DNA of 64,000 bases, taken from JASHPR01 sp963778075 (lineage in GTDB: Bacteria > Actinomycetota > Actinomycetes > Streptosporangiales > Streptosporangiaceae). Where the stretch lies: contig CAVZTJ010000012.1 in NCBI GenBank assembly GCA_963778075.1, positions 1 through 64,000 on the forward strand, written 5' to 3'. The notes beneath the pieces are model-generated. The model was given only the letters and a program-made list of their open reading frames with translations, was not told the origin of the DNA and made no database searches. This document shows, piece by piece, positions 8,055 to 16,464 of this stretch; position 1 is the first letter of the stretch; each line of letters opens with the position of its first letter. Made by a program: the position numbers and the translations under genes.

Positions 8055-9179
8055 TTAGTGCAGCACCCGCAGTGTGTTGGTGGCATCGTCCACGTAGTAG
8101 ACGCCGCCGTCTCGTGGCACCAGGGTCAGGCCGAACAGGGCGCCGGAGCCGGGCGGACTGCCGGAGCGGTCCAGGAAGCGGTGCGCGACCTGGGTCCCCC
8201 CGGTTGTCGTCTCGACGATCCGGCCATCTCCGCCGTTGACGGTGAGCACGTCGCCGTTCGGCGCGATGGTCAGGCCAAGCGGTGCGTTGAGCCTCCCGCC
8301 CGAGGTCAGCACGAACCCGGTGCCAGCGCTCGACATGCGCGTTGCCGCATACGGGATGCCGGTGATCCGGTTCTCCCCGGTGTCAGCCACGTAGAGCGTG
8401 CCGTTGCGGTCAAGCCCTACGCCGGTCGGCCCGATGATGAACGCAGACGCGTTGGTCTGCTCCGAGAACCCGGAGCCGATCTTGGTCACCGCGAGGAGCT
8501 TCGGCGGGCTGTTCCAGTACGTGCGGACCAGCAGCCGGAGCACGGTGCCCCTGTTCACCACCGCTCCGTTCGCGGCAACTGTGCCATTCAGCACGTTGGC
8601 CACAAACAGGTCGGCGTCCAGGCCGTTGCCCAGGGCGGCCATGTCCCACGGGCCGTTGATCCCGTGGCCGGAAATGGTCTCCCGCACGGTTCCGTTGCTG
8701 TCGAGCACGATCAGGCAGCCGGCCTTCGCTGTGGCCGCCATCCCGTTCTTTGATGGTGTGCTGCCCACGACCACCCATCCGCCGCGCAGCACCTCAAGCG
8801 CGGTGGTCAGCCCCACGCCGCCCGGGCAGCGCCCGGTCAGCTCGAAGGGGGTGATGCGCGCGAACACGGTCTGCTTGCCACCCGGCGAGACCTGCACGAT
8901 CGTGGTGCCGGTGCCCTGCAGGTTGGCCTTGTTGTTGAAGTTGCTAACCAGGATGTCGCCGCGGCGCAGCTTGCCGCGGCTGTGCCGGACGACGACGATC
9001 CCGTACGGGTTGACGTCTCCGTTGCCGGGAACGGTCGAGGCGATGGTCTTGAGCTTGCTGAACTGGCTGATGAACGGTGGCGACGACGAGGCGGACGCCG
9101 ACGCCGACATCGCGAGTCCCGCGCTGACGGTCAGGGCCGCCGTGGCGGCCGTGGCCAGTAAACGGTGAAGTACCGACAT
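8055..9179 (-). CDS. Secreted beta-propeller (NHL-like) protein
   Basis: The 374-aa protein starts at ATG 9179 with GGGGAG upstream. It has a Sec signal peptide (residues 1-30, ending ASASA) and then repeated units of the propeller type: GVGLDRNGTLYVADTGENRI, GLTIAPNGDVLTVNGGDGRI, GLTLVPRDGGVYYVDDATN. These correspond to NHL/SMP-30-like blades. No catalytic residues can be assigned. It stands alone, with a short upstream region of about 130 bases before the CtaG-like gene. Expected location is outside the membrane. A binding or scaffold role is likely but unproven. Confidence 0.8.
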   Translation of the reverse strand: MSVLHRLLATAATAALTVSAGLAMSASASASSSPPFISQFSKLKTIASTVPGNGDVNPYGIVVVRHSRGKLRRGDILVSNFNNKANLQGTGTTIVQVSPGGKQTVFARITPFELTGRCPGGVGLTTALEVLRGGWVVVGSTPSKNGMAATAKAGCLIVLDSNGTVRETISGHGINGPWDMAALGNGLDADLFVANVLNGTVAANGAVVNRGTVLRLLVRTYWNSPPKLLAVTKIGSGFSEQTNASAFIIGPTGVGLDRNGTLYVADTGENRITGIPYAATRMSSAGTGFVLTSGGRLNAPLGLTIAPNGDVLTVNGGDGRIVETTTGGTQVAHRFLDRSGSPPGSGALFGLTLVPRDGGVYYVDDATNTLRVLH

Positions 9180-9310
9180 GCTCACGCTCCCCAATAGAAA
9201 AAGTGAAGTTTTGGCCGCTGCGTTGCCAGACGCGACCAGCGGCACGGGAGGCCCCACCCGTGTCGCTGCCCTTATAACGGACAGCCCTTATCAGCGGTTC
9301 AGCGCACTGA

Positions 9311-10372
9311 CTATTGTTTGCGGCCGGATTCGGCCTCGTTCAGCCGCGCCAGGAACGCGTTGTAGGCGGCGAGATGCTCATCGTCGTCGATTCCGCGCCG
9401 GCCGTCCCAGCTGACGGCCGCTGGCTCCGGCCCGCCGACGGCGGCCATGGCGGAGTCGGTTCCGCCTTCGGCCGTTCCGGGCGGCGCCTGATGCGAGGCA
9501 ACCAGATTGGCGAGACTGGCCCTGCGGGCCGCCTCGAGCCACCCGTGGCCGCTCGTCGCCGCCCTGCCGTCGAGGCTCCACATCAGGTACACGAGCATCA
9601 TCAGGCCGAACATGATGGCGTCGCCGCCGATCCACATCACCGCTCCGCCAGTGTGCAGGTCGGACACGGGCGCGGGCGCCCACGACGGCTGCGCTCCCGA
9701 GGGAACCCCTGGCGTGCCGGCCGAGCCGTAACCCAGCATCAACCCGGTGAACGTGTCCACCGGCATCACCAGGACCAGGATGACGAACCGGACCGGGTAG
9801 CTCAGCCGCCAGCGGATCGGCTCACGGCCCAGAATCGGCAGGAAGAACAAGTAGCCGACGACGAGGAAGAGGACGTGCTCGGCGTTGTGCGCCAGCTGGT
9901 TGGTCTGCACCAGGTTGGCGAAGTTCGTCAGGTGCGCCCACATGACCGCGACCGCATAGGCCACGCAGCCGAAGACCGGCCAGGTAAGGAAGCTGGCAAC
10001 CCGGGACCGCAGAATTCGCTTGACCCAGGCATGCAGCGGGTTCCTGCTCGCGTGCATCAGCAGCGTGATCGGCTGGCCGAAGATGAGCAGCGGCGGGGCC
10101 ACCATGATCAGCATCAGGTGCTGCACCATGTGATCCCAGAACAGCACGTTGTCGTAGGAGCCAATGCCGCTTTCCGTTGCCAGCACCACGACCGCGAGGC
10201 CGCCGAGGAACATTCCGGTCTTCCAGACAGGCCACCGCCTGGCCGGATGCCGTTGTGCGACCCGGACCACGCCCCACAGATAAAGCCCGGCCAGGATGAC
10301 CACGGCGGCGGTGACAATCGGCGCGAACTGCCAGACCGTGAAAACGGCCGGCAAGCCGAACGGGCGCAGCAT
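9311..10372 (-). CDS. CtaG-type (caa3) cytochrome c oxidase assembly membrane protein
   Basis: The 353-aa polytopic membrane protein has about seven helices in residues 10-270. It carries the histidine motifs of the caa3_CtaG family: FWDHMVQHLMLIMVAPPLL (about 80-98), HNAEHVLFLVVGYLFF (about 160), and PVDTFTGLMLG. The family assists assembly of the copper site of haem-copper oxidases or handles copper. The cytoplasmic tail of about 90 residues is low in hydrophobicity. No oxidase genes are adjacent here, so it is an orphan copy. The start at 10372 (ATG CTG) gives the correct N-terminal helix. Confidence 0.85.
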   Translation of the reverse strand: MLRPFGLPAVFTVWQFAPIVTAAVVILAGLYLWGVVRVAQRHPARRWPVWKTGMFLGGLAVVVLATESGIGSYDNVLFWDHMVQHLMLIMVAPPLLIFGQPITLLMHASRNPLHAWVKRILRSRVASFLTWPVFGCVAYAVAVMWAHLTNFANLVQTNQLAHNAEHVLFLVVGYLFFLPILGREPIRWRLSYPVRFVILVLVMPVDTFTGLMLGYGSAGTPGVPSGAQPSWAPAPVSDLHTGGAVMWIGGDAIMFGLMMLVYLMWSLDGRAATSGHGWLEAARRASLANLVASHQAPPGTAEGGTDSAMAAVGGPEPAAVSWDGRRGIDDDEHLAAYNAFLARLNEAESGRKQ

Positions 10373-10478
10373 GGGGACCTCCTCCGATCGAGCCTACTCA
10401 CCCGGCGCGGGTCCCCTGGCTGCAGGCTTGTGCCGGCCGTGTTCGGTGCCGCGCGCCGGCGCGGCTATCGTGTCTCCG

Positions 10479-10567
10479 GGAGGGTTCGCCTAGTGGCCGA
10501 TGGCGGCAGTCTTGAAAACTGCTAGGAGGCGTGAGTTTCCTCGTGGGTTCGAATCCCACACCCTCCG
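10479..10567 (+). tRNA. tRNA-Ser (anticodon UGA)
   Basis: The acceptor GGAGGGT (10479-10485) pairs with ACCCTCC (10560-10566), with discriminator G at 10567. Anticodon stem GCAGT/ACTGC encloses CTTGAAA, giving anticodon TGA for UCA codons. A long class-II variable arm and GGTTCGAATCC T-loop are present. The gene is complete. Confidence 0.95.
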
Positions 10568-11119
10568 CTGACCTACCAGACTCCCTGTTCCACTGCCGCC
10601 TCTGCTCCGGTCTCCGGGGAACAGGCGGGGAACGCCGGGTGGCTCAGCTGCCGCCGCCCTAGCTGGCGGGCGCTCCGGCAGACGTGCGCCAGGGCGCCGA
10701 AGGTACCAGCGCCCACCTGAATGCACAGGAGGCCTATCCAACCGCAGGACCCGGTCACGCGCCGCTGGCATCCGACATGGGCCGGGCTCCGTCCCCGCCG
10801 AGCTACCCGAGCAGCCGCCGTCCGCGCCCGGTGAAGCGCCGCATGTGGTGCCGCCCGGGCAGGTCCTGACGACCGTGCCGAGGTCGCCTGCGCTTCTCGG
10901 CCCAATACACCCCGCTGCTGAGGTAACCAGGCTGGCCCTCCTCGGCGACAGCCCGACGCTCGACAAGCTCGAGGCCGACCCGCGGTTCGTGATCGGCCGG
11001 TCGGCCTCCAGAGGTGGCCGGGCGCGTCGCTGTCTTGGACCGAGGGAGTAGCTGTTCCCTCCCCCGCAGGGTCATCCACTGACGCCGCTCGCGCGTCGAA
11101 CCATTGAGCGGGGTTCGTG
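10568..11119. other. Gene-poor stretch without a supportable gene
   Basis: After the tRNA I find no reading frame here with convincing protein character: all candidates are low-complexity, arginine/glycine/proline-rich translations expected from random high-GC DNA. No RNA family is recognisable. The stretch ends at a strong hairpin (11120-11162). Confidence 0.5.
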
Positions 11120-11162
11120 AGCGCCCGGTCGCCTCAAGGGGAGAGAGGTGACCGGGCGCTCC
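11120..11162. terminator. Strong hairpin, orphan terminator-like
   Basis: GAGCGCCCGGTC (11120-11131) is perfectly complementary to GACCGGGCGCTC (11151-11162), and the loop itself can add CCTC/GAGG pairs. There is no T run, as is usual for high-GC actinomycetes. No clear gene ends here, so what it terminates is unknown. The following 11163-11492 holds nothing I recognise. Confidence 0.55.
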
Positions 11163-11492
11163 GCTGTCCCGGTAAAACCGGCTGAGCCGCTGACCTGCGG
11201 CAACCCAGTACGGACAGGAAACGGTTCAGGTCCCAAAACTGCAGGGCACAGTCCTGGCCGGTGAAACACTCCGGACGTTACGTGCAAACAGCAACGGTTT
11301 CAGCAGCAGGGTCCTGTTAGGAATCACGCACTCATGCCCGGCGTGCGATAGATCCGCTGCTGAGTGTGCGGCGGTCGTTGGCGGTTGCTAGTTGATGCCG
11401 GGCGTGGCGCTCCGCTCCTGCTGGCCGACCAGGACATTGCGGAACGCGGCCGCTGACGTCAGCGGTGAAGTGATCAGGCGCCGCCGAGACGG

Positions 11493-11812
11493 TCAGCTGG
11501 CATCGTCGTCCGCAGGGTCGTCGTCCGCGAGCTCGAGCGCCAGCCCCTGCAGCACGGAAGGGTTGTCGTTCGTGACGACCGCAAGGAACGCAGCCAGCGC
11601 GCCGATGAGGTTATCTGAGCCCACATCCTCGGTCGCATCCCTGACGAGGCCGCCAGGCTGGCAACCAGGCTTGCCGAGTCAACGTCAGGCCCGTTCCACA
11701 TCCGCCGCGCCTCGGTGGTAATAGCTATGGCCTGACGGGCTGCCCGGCCGAGTTCCGCCTCGCTCGCGCTGACGTCGCCTGCCTCTGAGGTAATTGCCGG
11801 ATAAAGACCGAT
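11493..11812 (-). pseudogene. Frameshifted small gene of unknown function
   Basis: On the minus strand from 11812 one frame reads protein-like sequence (EAELGRAARQAIAITTEARR, then MWNGPDVDSASLVASLA). After a shift near 11660 another frame continues DATEDVGSDNLIGALAAFL and VVTNDNPSVLQGLALELADD, ending in an acidic tail DDDPADDDAS and a stop at 11493. The two halves make a plausible helical protein of about 105 residues. No start codon is visible in the first frame before a stop at 11813, so the 5' end is damaged or starts elsewhere. A promoter-like block lies immediately upstream. No family is recognised. Confidence 0.55.
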
Positions 11813-11845
11813 TCACCGAATAGCCGTGACCTGATGGTTATACAA
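11810..11845 (-). promoter_or_regulatory. Promoter-like block, copy A
   Basis: This 36-base block matches 13169-13204 at 32 positions. On the minus strand it offers TTGTAT (11840-11845), a 17-base spacer and TATTCG (11817-11822), the layout of a housekeeping-type promoter. The spacer holds the small inverted repeat ACC-ATCA-GGT. It sits directly upstream of the frameshifted gene. Confidence 0.55.
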
Positions 11846-11848
11846 CAG

Positions 11849-11883
11849 CGCCGGGCCGTCCCTGCGGAGGGGACGGCCCGGCG
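11849..11883 (-). terminator. Terminator hairpin after the Ig-like protein gene
   Basis: CGCCGGGCCGTCCC and GGGACGGCCCGGCG form a 14-bp GC-rich stem with a short loop. It lies 17 bases beyond the stop of the Ig-like gene and immediately before promoter-like copy A, so it separates the two transcription units. Confidence 0.75.
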
Positions 11884-11899
11884 ACTGTCTGGATTCTGA

Positions 11900-13012
11900 T
11901 CAGGGATTGACGGTGAGGTTCTCCGGGTCCGACGACGGCAGTGCGTAGTCGTCGCCCGAGTAGGCGGCCGTGATCGTCACCGTCCCCGATGCGGCGGGGG
12001 TGTAGGTGCAGGCCGCGATGTTGTCCGGGCCATTCGACGGGTCGGTCACGCTGACATTGGCGCATCCGGGAATGGCGACACCGCCGATGGAGAAGGTCAC
12101 CTGGTCCGGCTTGACGCTGTCGGCCGAGGCGAGGGCGTCCAGCGGCTCGTCGGTCACGTCAGCCGTCAGCGTCACCGGCTTGCCTTCGGTAGCCGTCGCC
12201 GGGTTGAAGGTGAGCTGGGTGGACGTGATGTCCCAGGTAACTAGCTTGTGGTCGACGGCCTGCCCCGAGTTAGAGGTGGTCCACTCACTGCCAGCGGTCG
12301 GCGTGTACGTGGCCTCGTAGAGGAGGAATCCCCAGGTATCCGCCTCGGTCTGCACGTTGCACGAAGCCTTGCCGTTGTCCGCGGCCGTCAGTGTGGCAGT
12401 GCACTCCATGTTGGGCGGCACTACGCCAGGGTCACGGTACACCGTGAACGATACGGTCCCGGTGGGAGCCGAGCCGCCGCTGGTCGGGGCCACGGTCGCC
12501 TCGAGGGTAAAGGCACTGCCCGCGTTCACGTAGGAGTAGGGGTTCGGCGGGGTGGGAGCCGGACTGGTGACCGTCGTGGTCGTGCCGATCGGGCCGCCAC
12601 CACCGGTGGTCGGCTTGTTCGTGATCTTGATCGTGGTCTTGCCGGACGAGGCCTTGTGGTGGGCGTTACCCGAGTACTTGGCGATCACCGTCTTCGTGGC
12701 CGGATCGACGAACACCGCCTCACAAGACGTCTTGCGCGCCTTCAGGCTGCCATGGCACAGCTTGCGCGTGCCGGACCAGAACGTGACGGTCCCGGTGGGG
12801 TTCCCGCCCCGGCCCTTCTCGGTGGCCGACAGCTTGATGTCCGTGTGGGTGTAGCCCGTCTTCGGCGCCGACACGACCGTCGTCGTCGCGTACTTGACTA
12901 CCGGCGCGGCACTGGCCGCCCCTGCCGGCAGCGCCGACATGGCGCAGGCCGCCGCGGCCAGCGCCGCCACCGACGCCGCTTTGACCACGACGGGCGGACG
13001 GTTCAGTCTCAT
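11900..13012 (-). CDS. Secreted protein with bacterial Ig-like domains
   Basis: The 370-aa protein starts at ATG 13012 with GAGGAGG seven bases upstream. A twin-proline basic N-terminus and hydrophobic core ending PAGAASAAP form a Sec signal peptide. Three Ig-like (Big_3-type) modules follow: TTTVVSAPKTGYTHTDIKL to YSGNAHHKASSGKTTI, a middle module with GTVSFTVYRDPG and YTPTAGSEW, and a last one with GKPVTLTADVTDEP to ITAAYSGDDYALPSSDPENL. A glycine-rich linker joins the first two. There are paired cysteines in each module but no sortase motif, so it is probably released or loosely wall-associated. Such modules usually mediate adhesion or display. Confidence 0.8.
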   Translation of the reverse strand: MRLNRPPVVVKAASVAALAAAACAMSALPAGAASAAPVVKYATTTVVSAPKTGYTHTDIKLSATEKGRGGNPTGTVTFWSGTRKLCHGSLKARKTSCEAVFVDPATKTVIAKYSGNAHHKASSGKTTIKITNKPTTGGGGPIGTTTTVTSPAPTPPNPYSYVNAGSAFTLEATVAPTSGGSAPTGTVSFTVYRDPGVVPPNMECTATLTAADNGKASCNVQTEADTWGFLLYEATYTPTAGSEWTTSNSGQAVDHKLVTWDITSTQLTFNPATATEGKPVTLTADVTDEPLDALASADSVKPDQVTFSIGGVAIPGCANVSVTDPSNGPDNIAACTYTPAASGTVTITAAYSGDDYALPSSDPENLTVNP

Positions 13013-13168
13013 GCAGATGCCTCCTCGGATCACCCCGGTGTGAAGTGAGCGCGAGCATCAGGCGACGGCCTGTATGGCGCTCGTGAGTAGGACGCCGAAG
13101 GTGAGATCCGGGATTACAGAGATGAGCCGGATAAGCAATGCGACTGGAAATTATGTCCGACAGAGTCC

Positions 13169-13204
13169 GATTTACCGTATAGATGTGACCTGATGGTTAT
13201 ACAA
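13169..13204 (-). promoter_or_regulatory. Promoter-like block, copy B, upstream of the Ig-like gene
   Basis: This is the second copy of the element at 11810-11845. On the minus strand TTGTAT (13199-13204), 17 bases, TATACG (13176-13181). The predicted start of transcription is about 157 bases before the Ig-like start codon, giving a long leader. The ACC-ATCA-GGT inverted repeat within the spacer is conserved. Confidence 0.55.
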
Positions 13205-13263
13205 GCACGGGGGCAAGCCGACGAAAGCCGACGCCCCGCGGTCTGGCAGGGCGGCGAGCAGCG

Positions 13264-13794
13264 TCAGCTGGCGCCTTCCCCGGGCGCGGACGTGGGCTCC
13301 GGCGAGGCGCCCGATGGCGGGCCGTCAAGATCCAAAGGTCCGGGACCGTTGCCCGCAGCAGCCGGCCTGCTCGCCAGCGGCCCGATGATGGTGGCGGCCA
13401 CGCGGACGGCGACGTCGCGCACGGTCTCGCCGAGCAGGCCCGCGGCCTGGCGAAGCTGATAGTGGCGCTCGGCGTCCTGTTCATGGTCGGCCGCATCGCC
13501 GAACGCCTTGACGAGCCGGTCGACCAGGCTCTCGGCCGTCGGCCACTGGCCGATGGCCTGGCGGGCCTCCGGCGTCACCCGGTTCACGTACCAGAACCTC
13601 GGGTCGCCGCCGGTCTCGGTCTTCCGGAAGTCGACGAACGTCGGATCCATTGCTTCCAGCGACCTGGACACCTCGGCCAGGTCCAGCCCGGTCTTCTCAG
13701 CGACGTCGCTGACCGTCACCATGTAGCTGTGGTCGAGCAATTCCACGACCGCGCTAAGCACCGGAACGTCCCGGACTGCCCAGGTGTCTTCCAC
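13264..13794 (-). CDS. Winged-helix-type protein of unknown function
   Basis: The 176-aa protein has an N-terminal helix-turn-helix-like segment (VTVSDVAEKTGLDLAEVSRSLEAM, residues 27-50) followed by a beta-wing-like region (RFWYVNRVTPEARQAIGQWP). Residues 85-140 are helical, and the tail of 35 residues is proline/glycine-rich and disordered. There is no ligand or catalytic domain. Just upstream are two direct copies of CCCTTACCGG spaced 16 bases apart (13803-13828). Members of this kind occur widely in actinobacteria without an assigned role. A DNA-binding role is inferred only from the fold. Confidence 0.65.
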   Translation of the reverse strand: MEDTWAVRDVPVLSAVVELLDHSYMVTVSDVAEKTGLDLAEVSRSLEAMDPTFVDFRKTETGGDPRFWYVNRVTPEARQAIGQWPTAESLVDRLVKAFGDAADHEQDAERHYQLRQAAGLLGETVRDVAVRVAATIIGPLASRPAAAGNGPGPLDLDGPPSGASPEPTSAPGEGAS

Positions 13795-13904
13795 TGTCCC
13801 CGCCCTTACCGGTCTGAGCCCTTACCGGCCTGACCACGGCATCTGCCGATCTCGGTTACCGCCCCAGGTTATTCACACCAGGCCCGCCCCGCGCCCCGTG
13901 CGGC

Positions 13905-14888
13905 TCAATGCGCGCCTTGCACCGATTTCCATGCGCGGCCGGTGGCCCGCCGTGCCACAAAAAGCGCGAGCACCATAACGGCCAGGCTTACGACGTCGAT
14001 GGCCCCGGCGTGAAACAACCCGGGCCGCGAGCCCTCGGCCAGCACCCAGCAGCACCCGCCGGCCAGGAACACGGTCATACCGACCGCGGCCGCGCTGACC
14101 AGCCATGCCTCATAGCGCAGCAGCCGTGGTGACCAGTCGAGCCTGCGTATGGTGCCCGCCACACCCACGACCAGGGCGACCAGCGCCAGCGGGCTCACCA
14201 CCATCCAGGCGACCTCAGCCGCGGGGAACGCCGCGAGCGCGGCCGGGTGTGCCCAGTACGAGGAGACCGACAGCGTGGCCGCCCAGCTGAACGCGGCTAC
14301 GCCGCCGGGCACGAGACCCTGCTGCGCCCAGGAGTGGCCGCCCGTGCCCGGCCACGCGTTCTGGAAGTGGTGGCTGCCAACCGCCAGCACCACGGCGCCC
14401 GCCACCGCGAGCAGCAAAGGCCTGTGCAGGTGCCGGGCCCGGCCCCGGACAATCCCGCCTGCCGCGGCCACGGCCAGCGGTAGCACGGCGAGCAGCACGA
14501 GCACGGTGAGCAGCAGCGCGGCGGCGGACATCGCCACCATGCCGACCCGCGTGGCGGTCGCGGACGGCGCCGCCCATTCCCACCCCACGGTCAGCTGCGC
14601 CCACATCGCGATGCCGAACGCGAGGAACGCGGCCAGCGAGCAGACCGCCGTGGCCAGGCCCGCCCTGACCTGTTCCGGCGGCTCGAGCTCGTGGCCGGTC
14701 AGGCCCGCGCCGGTGAGCCGCGCCAGCAGACCGCCGCGCGCCACGTCCCCGGCCCGGCGCCACGACCTCGGCCGCTCGGCGAACTCCGCGAGCAGCAGTT
14801 CGGTGAACTCGTCCCCGTAGCGCGCCCGCCAGGCGGGCGGATACCAGCGCAGCAACCGCACGGCCCGCCGCTCGGCGCCGCTGGTCAC
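13905..14888 (-). CDS. PadR-associated polytopic membrane protein
   Basis: The 327-aa protein begins with the motif LLRWYPPAWRARYGDEFTELL (first part, residues 13-32), which characterises membrane proteins encoded next to PadR regulators. About seven hydrophobic helices follow from residue 78 to 310. Its ATG overlaps the PadR stop by four bases, so the two are translationally coupled, and the PadR gene is coupled in the same way to the upstream membrane-protein gene. The family has no known transport substrate and is thought to be the effector or target of the PadR switch. Confidence 0.75.
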   Translation of the reverse strand: MTSGAERRAVRLLRWYPPAWRARYGDEFTELLLAEFAERPRSWRRAGDVARGGLLARLTGAGLTGHELEPPEQVRAGLATAVCSLAAFLAFGIAMWAQLTVGWEWAAPSATATRVGMVAMSAAALLLTVLVLLAVLPLAVAAAGGIVRGRARHLHRPLLLAVAGAVVLAVGSHHFQNAWPGTGGHSWAQQGLVPGGVAAFSWAATLSVSSYWAHPAALAAFPAAEVAWMVVSPLALVALVVGVAGTIRRLDWSPRLLRYEAWLVSAAAVGMTVFLAGGCCWVLAEGSRPGLFHAGAIDVVSLAVMVLALFVARRATGRAWKSVQGAH

Positions 14889-15235
14889 GACGCGCCCCAG
14901 CCGGTGGCCAGCCGTCGCAGCCCAACATCGGCCACCCGGCGCTGGTCATTGAGATGTGCCTTGAGCGCCCCGGCGCCGGCGGCCGTCAGCCGGTACGGCC
15001 TGCGCCGGTCGTCGCTGTCCAGCGCCTCGATGAGCCCCTGCCCCTCGAGCCGGCTCAGGGCCTCGTACAGGGTGCCGGGCGCCAGCCGGACCCCCGCGAA
15101 CGCCTCCACGTCCTTGGTGAGCGCGTATCCGTGCTTGGGGCCGTCCGCGAGGCTCGACAGGATCAGGGTGGCCGGTCCCGCATACCGGCCGAAGGTTCCG
15201 AGCGTGTTGTCCTTCGCACCTGCCACATCCGTCAT
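14885..15235 (-). CDS. PadR-family transcriptional regulator
   Basis: The 116-aa protein has the PadR winged helix: LILSSLADGPKHGYALTKDV (residues 24-43), APGTLYEALSRLEGQGLIE (about 52-70), and the wing DDRRRPYRLTAAG. The short C-terminal helix suits subfamily-2 dimerisation. It is the middle gene of a three-gene set with four-base ATGA overlaps at both ends (15232-15235 and 14885-14888). It probably represses its own operon in response to a small molecule or membrane stress. No operator palindrome is obvious immediately before the operon. Confidence 0.88.
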   Translation of the reverse strand: MTDVAGAKDNTLGTFGRYAGPATLILSSLADGPKHGYALTKDVEAFAGVRLAPGTLYEALSRLEGQGLIEALDSDDRRRPYRLTAAGAGALKAHLNDQRRVADVGLRRLATGWGAS

Positions 15236-16353
15236 CTTAGATCGGCCGGCGATCCATCGGGAACCGAAACTCTGGAGGGCAGCAGGCCGGGCACGCGCGA
15301 AGCGACAAAGGCCCGGGGAAACGGATCACGCAGCCGCCACAGGCTCGCGTCGATGACGAAGTGCGCCATGACCACGCCCAGGTACGCGCCAAAGGCCAGC
15401 CGCCCGGCGAAAGCGGCGCCGTGCAGGTGCGAGGAGACGCTGAGCGCGAGACCGCCGATCAGCGCGATGTTGCACGCGACGGCCAGCCGGATCGCCCGGC
15501 CGGGAAGCTGCCCGTTCCCGGCCGCGACCAGCCCGATCAGCAGCAGGTACTGCAGGCCGTGCGCGATCGTCATCCCACCAACCGCCGCATACGGTGACCC
15601 GAACACGAACACTGGGCCGAAGAAGCACAACGAACTCAGATATACCGCCCGGAACGCAGCGCCGCCTCCCGGTCGCCGTGCCACCGTGATGACGCCGGCC
15701 ACTACAGCCCCAGCGAAGACCGTGGCGGCTACCGGGTACATCAAGCCGAGGCTCGGATTGAGCCGGAGCTGGAGCAGGCCGGGATGCGCGATCAGCCCGG
15801 CGATGCCCGCGCAGCCAGCGGTCATCAGCGCCCGCCGTTCCGCCGGCCGGAGCGGGGCAGCCCGGCGCGACGACGCGGCCAGCGCCGCCATGCCGAGGTT
15901 CTGCTTCTGGAAGTGGAAGAACTGCCAGGCGTAGTACGGCAGCAGGAACCACGCCATCGTCGCCGGTGACAGGGCGGCGGCCAGCACCGCCGTTGCCAGG
16001 ATCAGCGTGGTCGGCAGCACCACTAGTTTGGCCGAGTTTTGGCGAGCATAGCCGCGTACCTCCGGCAGCGTGTAGAGCCACCCGGTAGAGGCGACGTGCA
16101 CCGACGAGCCGACGAACAGCAGCCAGGCCAGCGCGCGGACCGGAGGCGCGGACGCCGGCGGCGCCAGCACGATCGCCACGGCGAACGCGGCAAGCGTGAC
16201 CGCCAGCGTGCCGGCCAGCCAGACCCGCGGAGCACCGAGACGGCGCCGGCCACCGATCCACCCGTCACCTGCCGCCCCGGCCACCATCCGCCAGCCACCT
16301 GTATCCGCCGCGCCCACGATCGGTCCGGCACCCGCATCCGGCCCGCTGTTCAC
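15232..16353 (-). CDS. Polytopic membrane protein with conserved-looking histidines, unknown function
   Basis: The 373-aa protein has about eight to nine hydrophobic segments between residues 45 and 350. Histidines lie at or in helices: SSVHVASTGWLY, YYAWQFFHFQKQNLG, TIAHGLQYLLL, MAHFVIDASLWRLRD. Such spaced intramembrane His pairs are typical of metal- or haem-binding or of desaturase/dioxygenase-like membrane enzymes, but I do not recognise the family. It is first in the operon with the PadR regulator, overlapping it by four bases. The start is a GTG at 16353, and a later start near residue 22 (M) is possible. Confidence 0.65.
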   Translation of the reverse strand: MNSGPDAGAGPIVGAADTGGWRMVAGAAGDGWIGGRRRLGAPRVWLAGTLAVTLAAFAVAIVLAPPASAPPVRALAWLLFVGSSVHVASTGWLYTLPEVRGYARQNSAKLVVLPTTLILATAVLAAALSPATMAWFLLPYYAWQFFHFQKQNLGMAALAASSRRAAPLRPAERRALMTAGCAGIAGLIAHPGLLQLRLNPSLGLMYPVAATVFAGAVVAGVITVARRPGGGAAFRAVYLSSLCFFGPVFVFGSPYAAVGGMTIAHGLQYLLLIGLVAAGNGQLPGRAIRLAVACNIALIGGLALSVSSHLHGAAFAGRLAFGAYLGVVMAHFVIDASLWRLRDPFPRAFVASRVPGLLPSRVSVPDGSPADLR

Positions 16354-16419
16354 ACTGGCCTCACTGGCCTCACTGGCCGCTCCAGTCGCGGGCTGGCGTC
16401 CCTTGCTTAGCGTGGATGT

Positions 16420-16450
16420 ACCAAACGACGGCGTATAGGCCGTCTTTGGT
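16420..16450 (-). terminator. Terminator hairpin after the 59-aa membrane protein gene
   Basis: ACCAAA-c-GACGGC (16420-16432) pairs with GCCGTC-TTTGGT (16439-16450) across a six-base loop with one bulge. It begins 15 bases after the stop of the small minus-strand gene. Confidence 0.65.
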
Positions 16451-16464
16451 TCAGTGACGTCACG

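Noticed and set aside
10573..11079. Minus-strand reading frames after tRNA-Ser(UGA)
   Set aside because: No ribosome site and no family features, and the translation changes character randomly; I could not support a gene or an RNA family such as tmRNA or RNase P.
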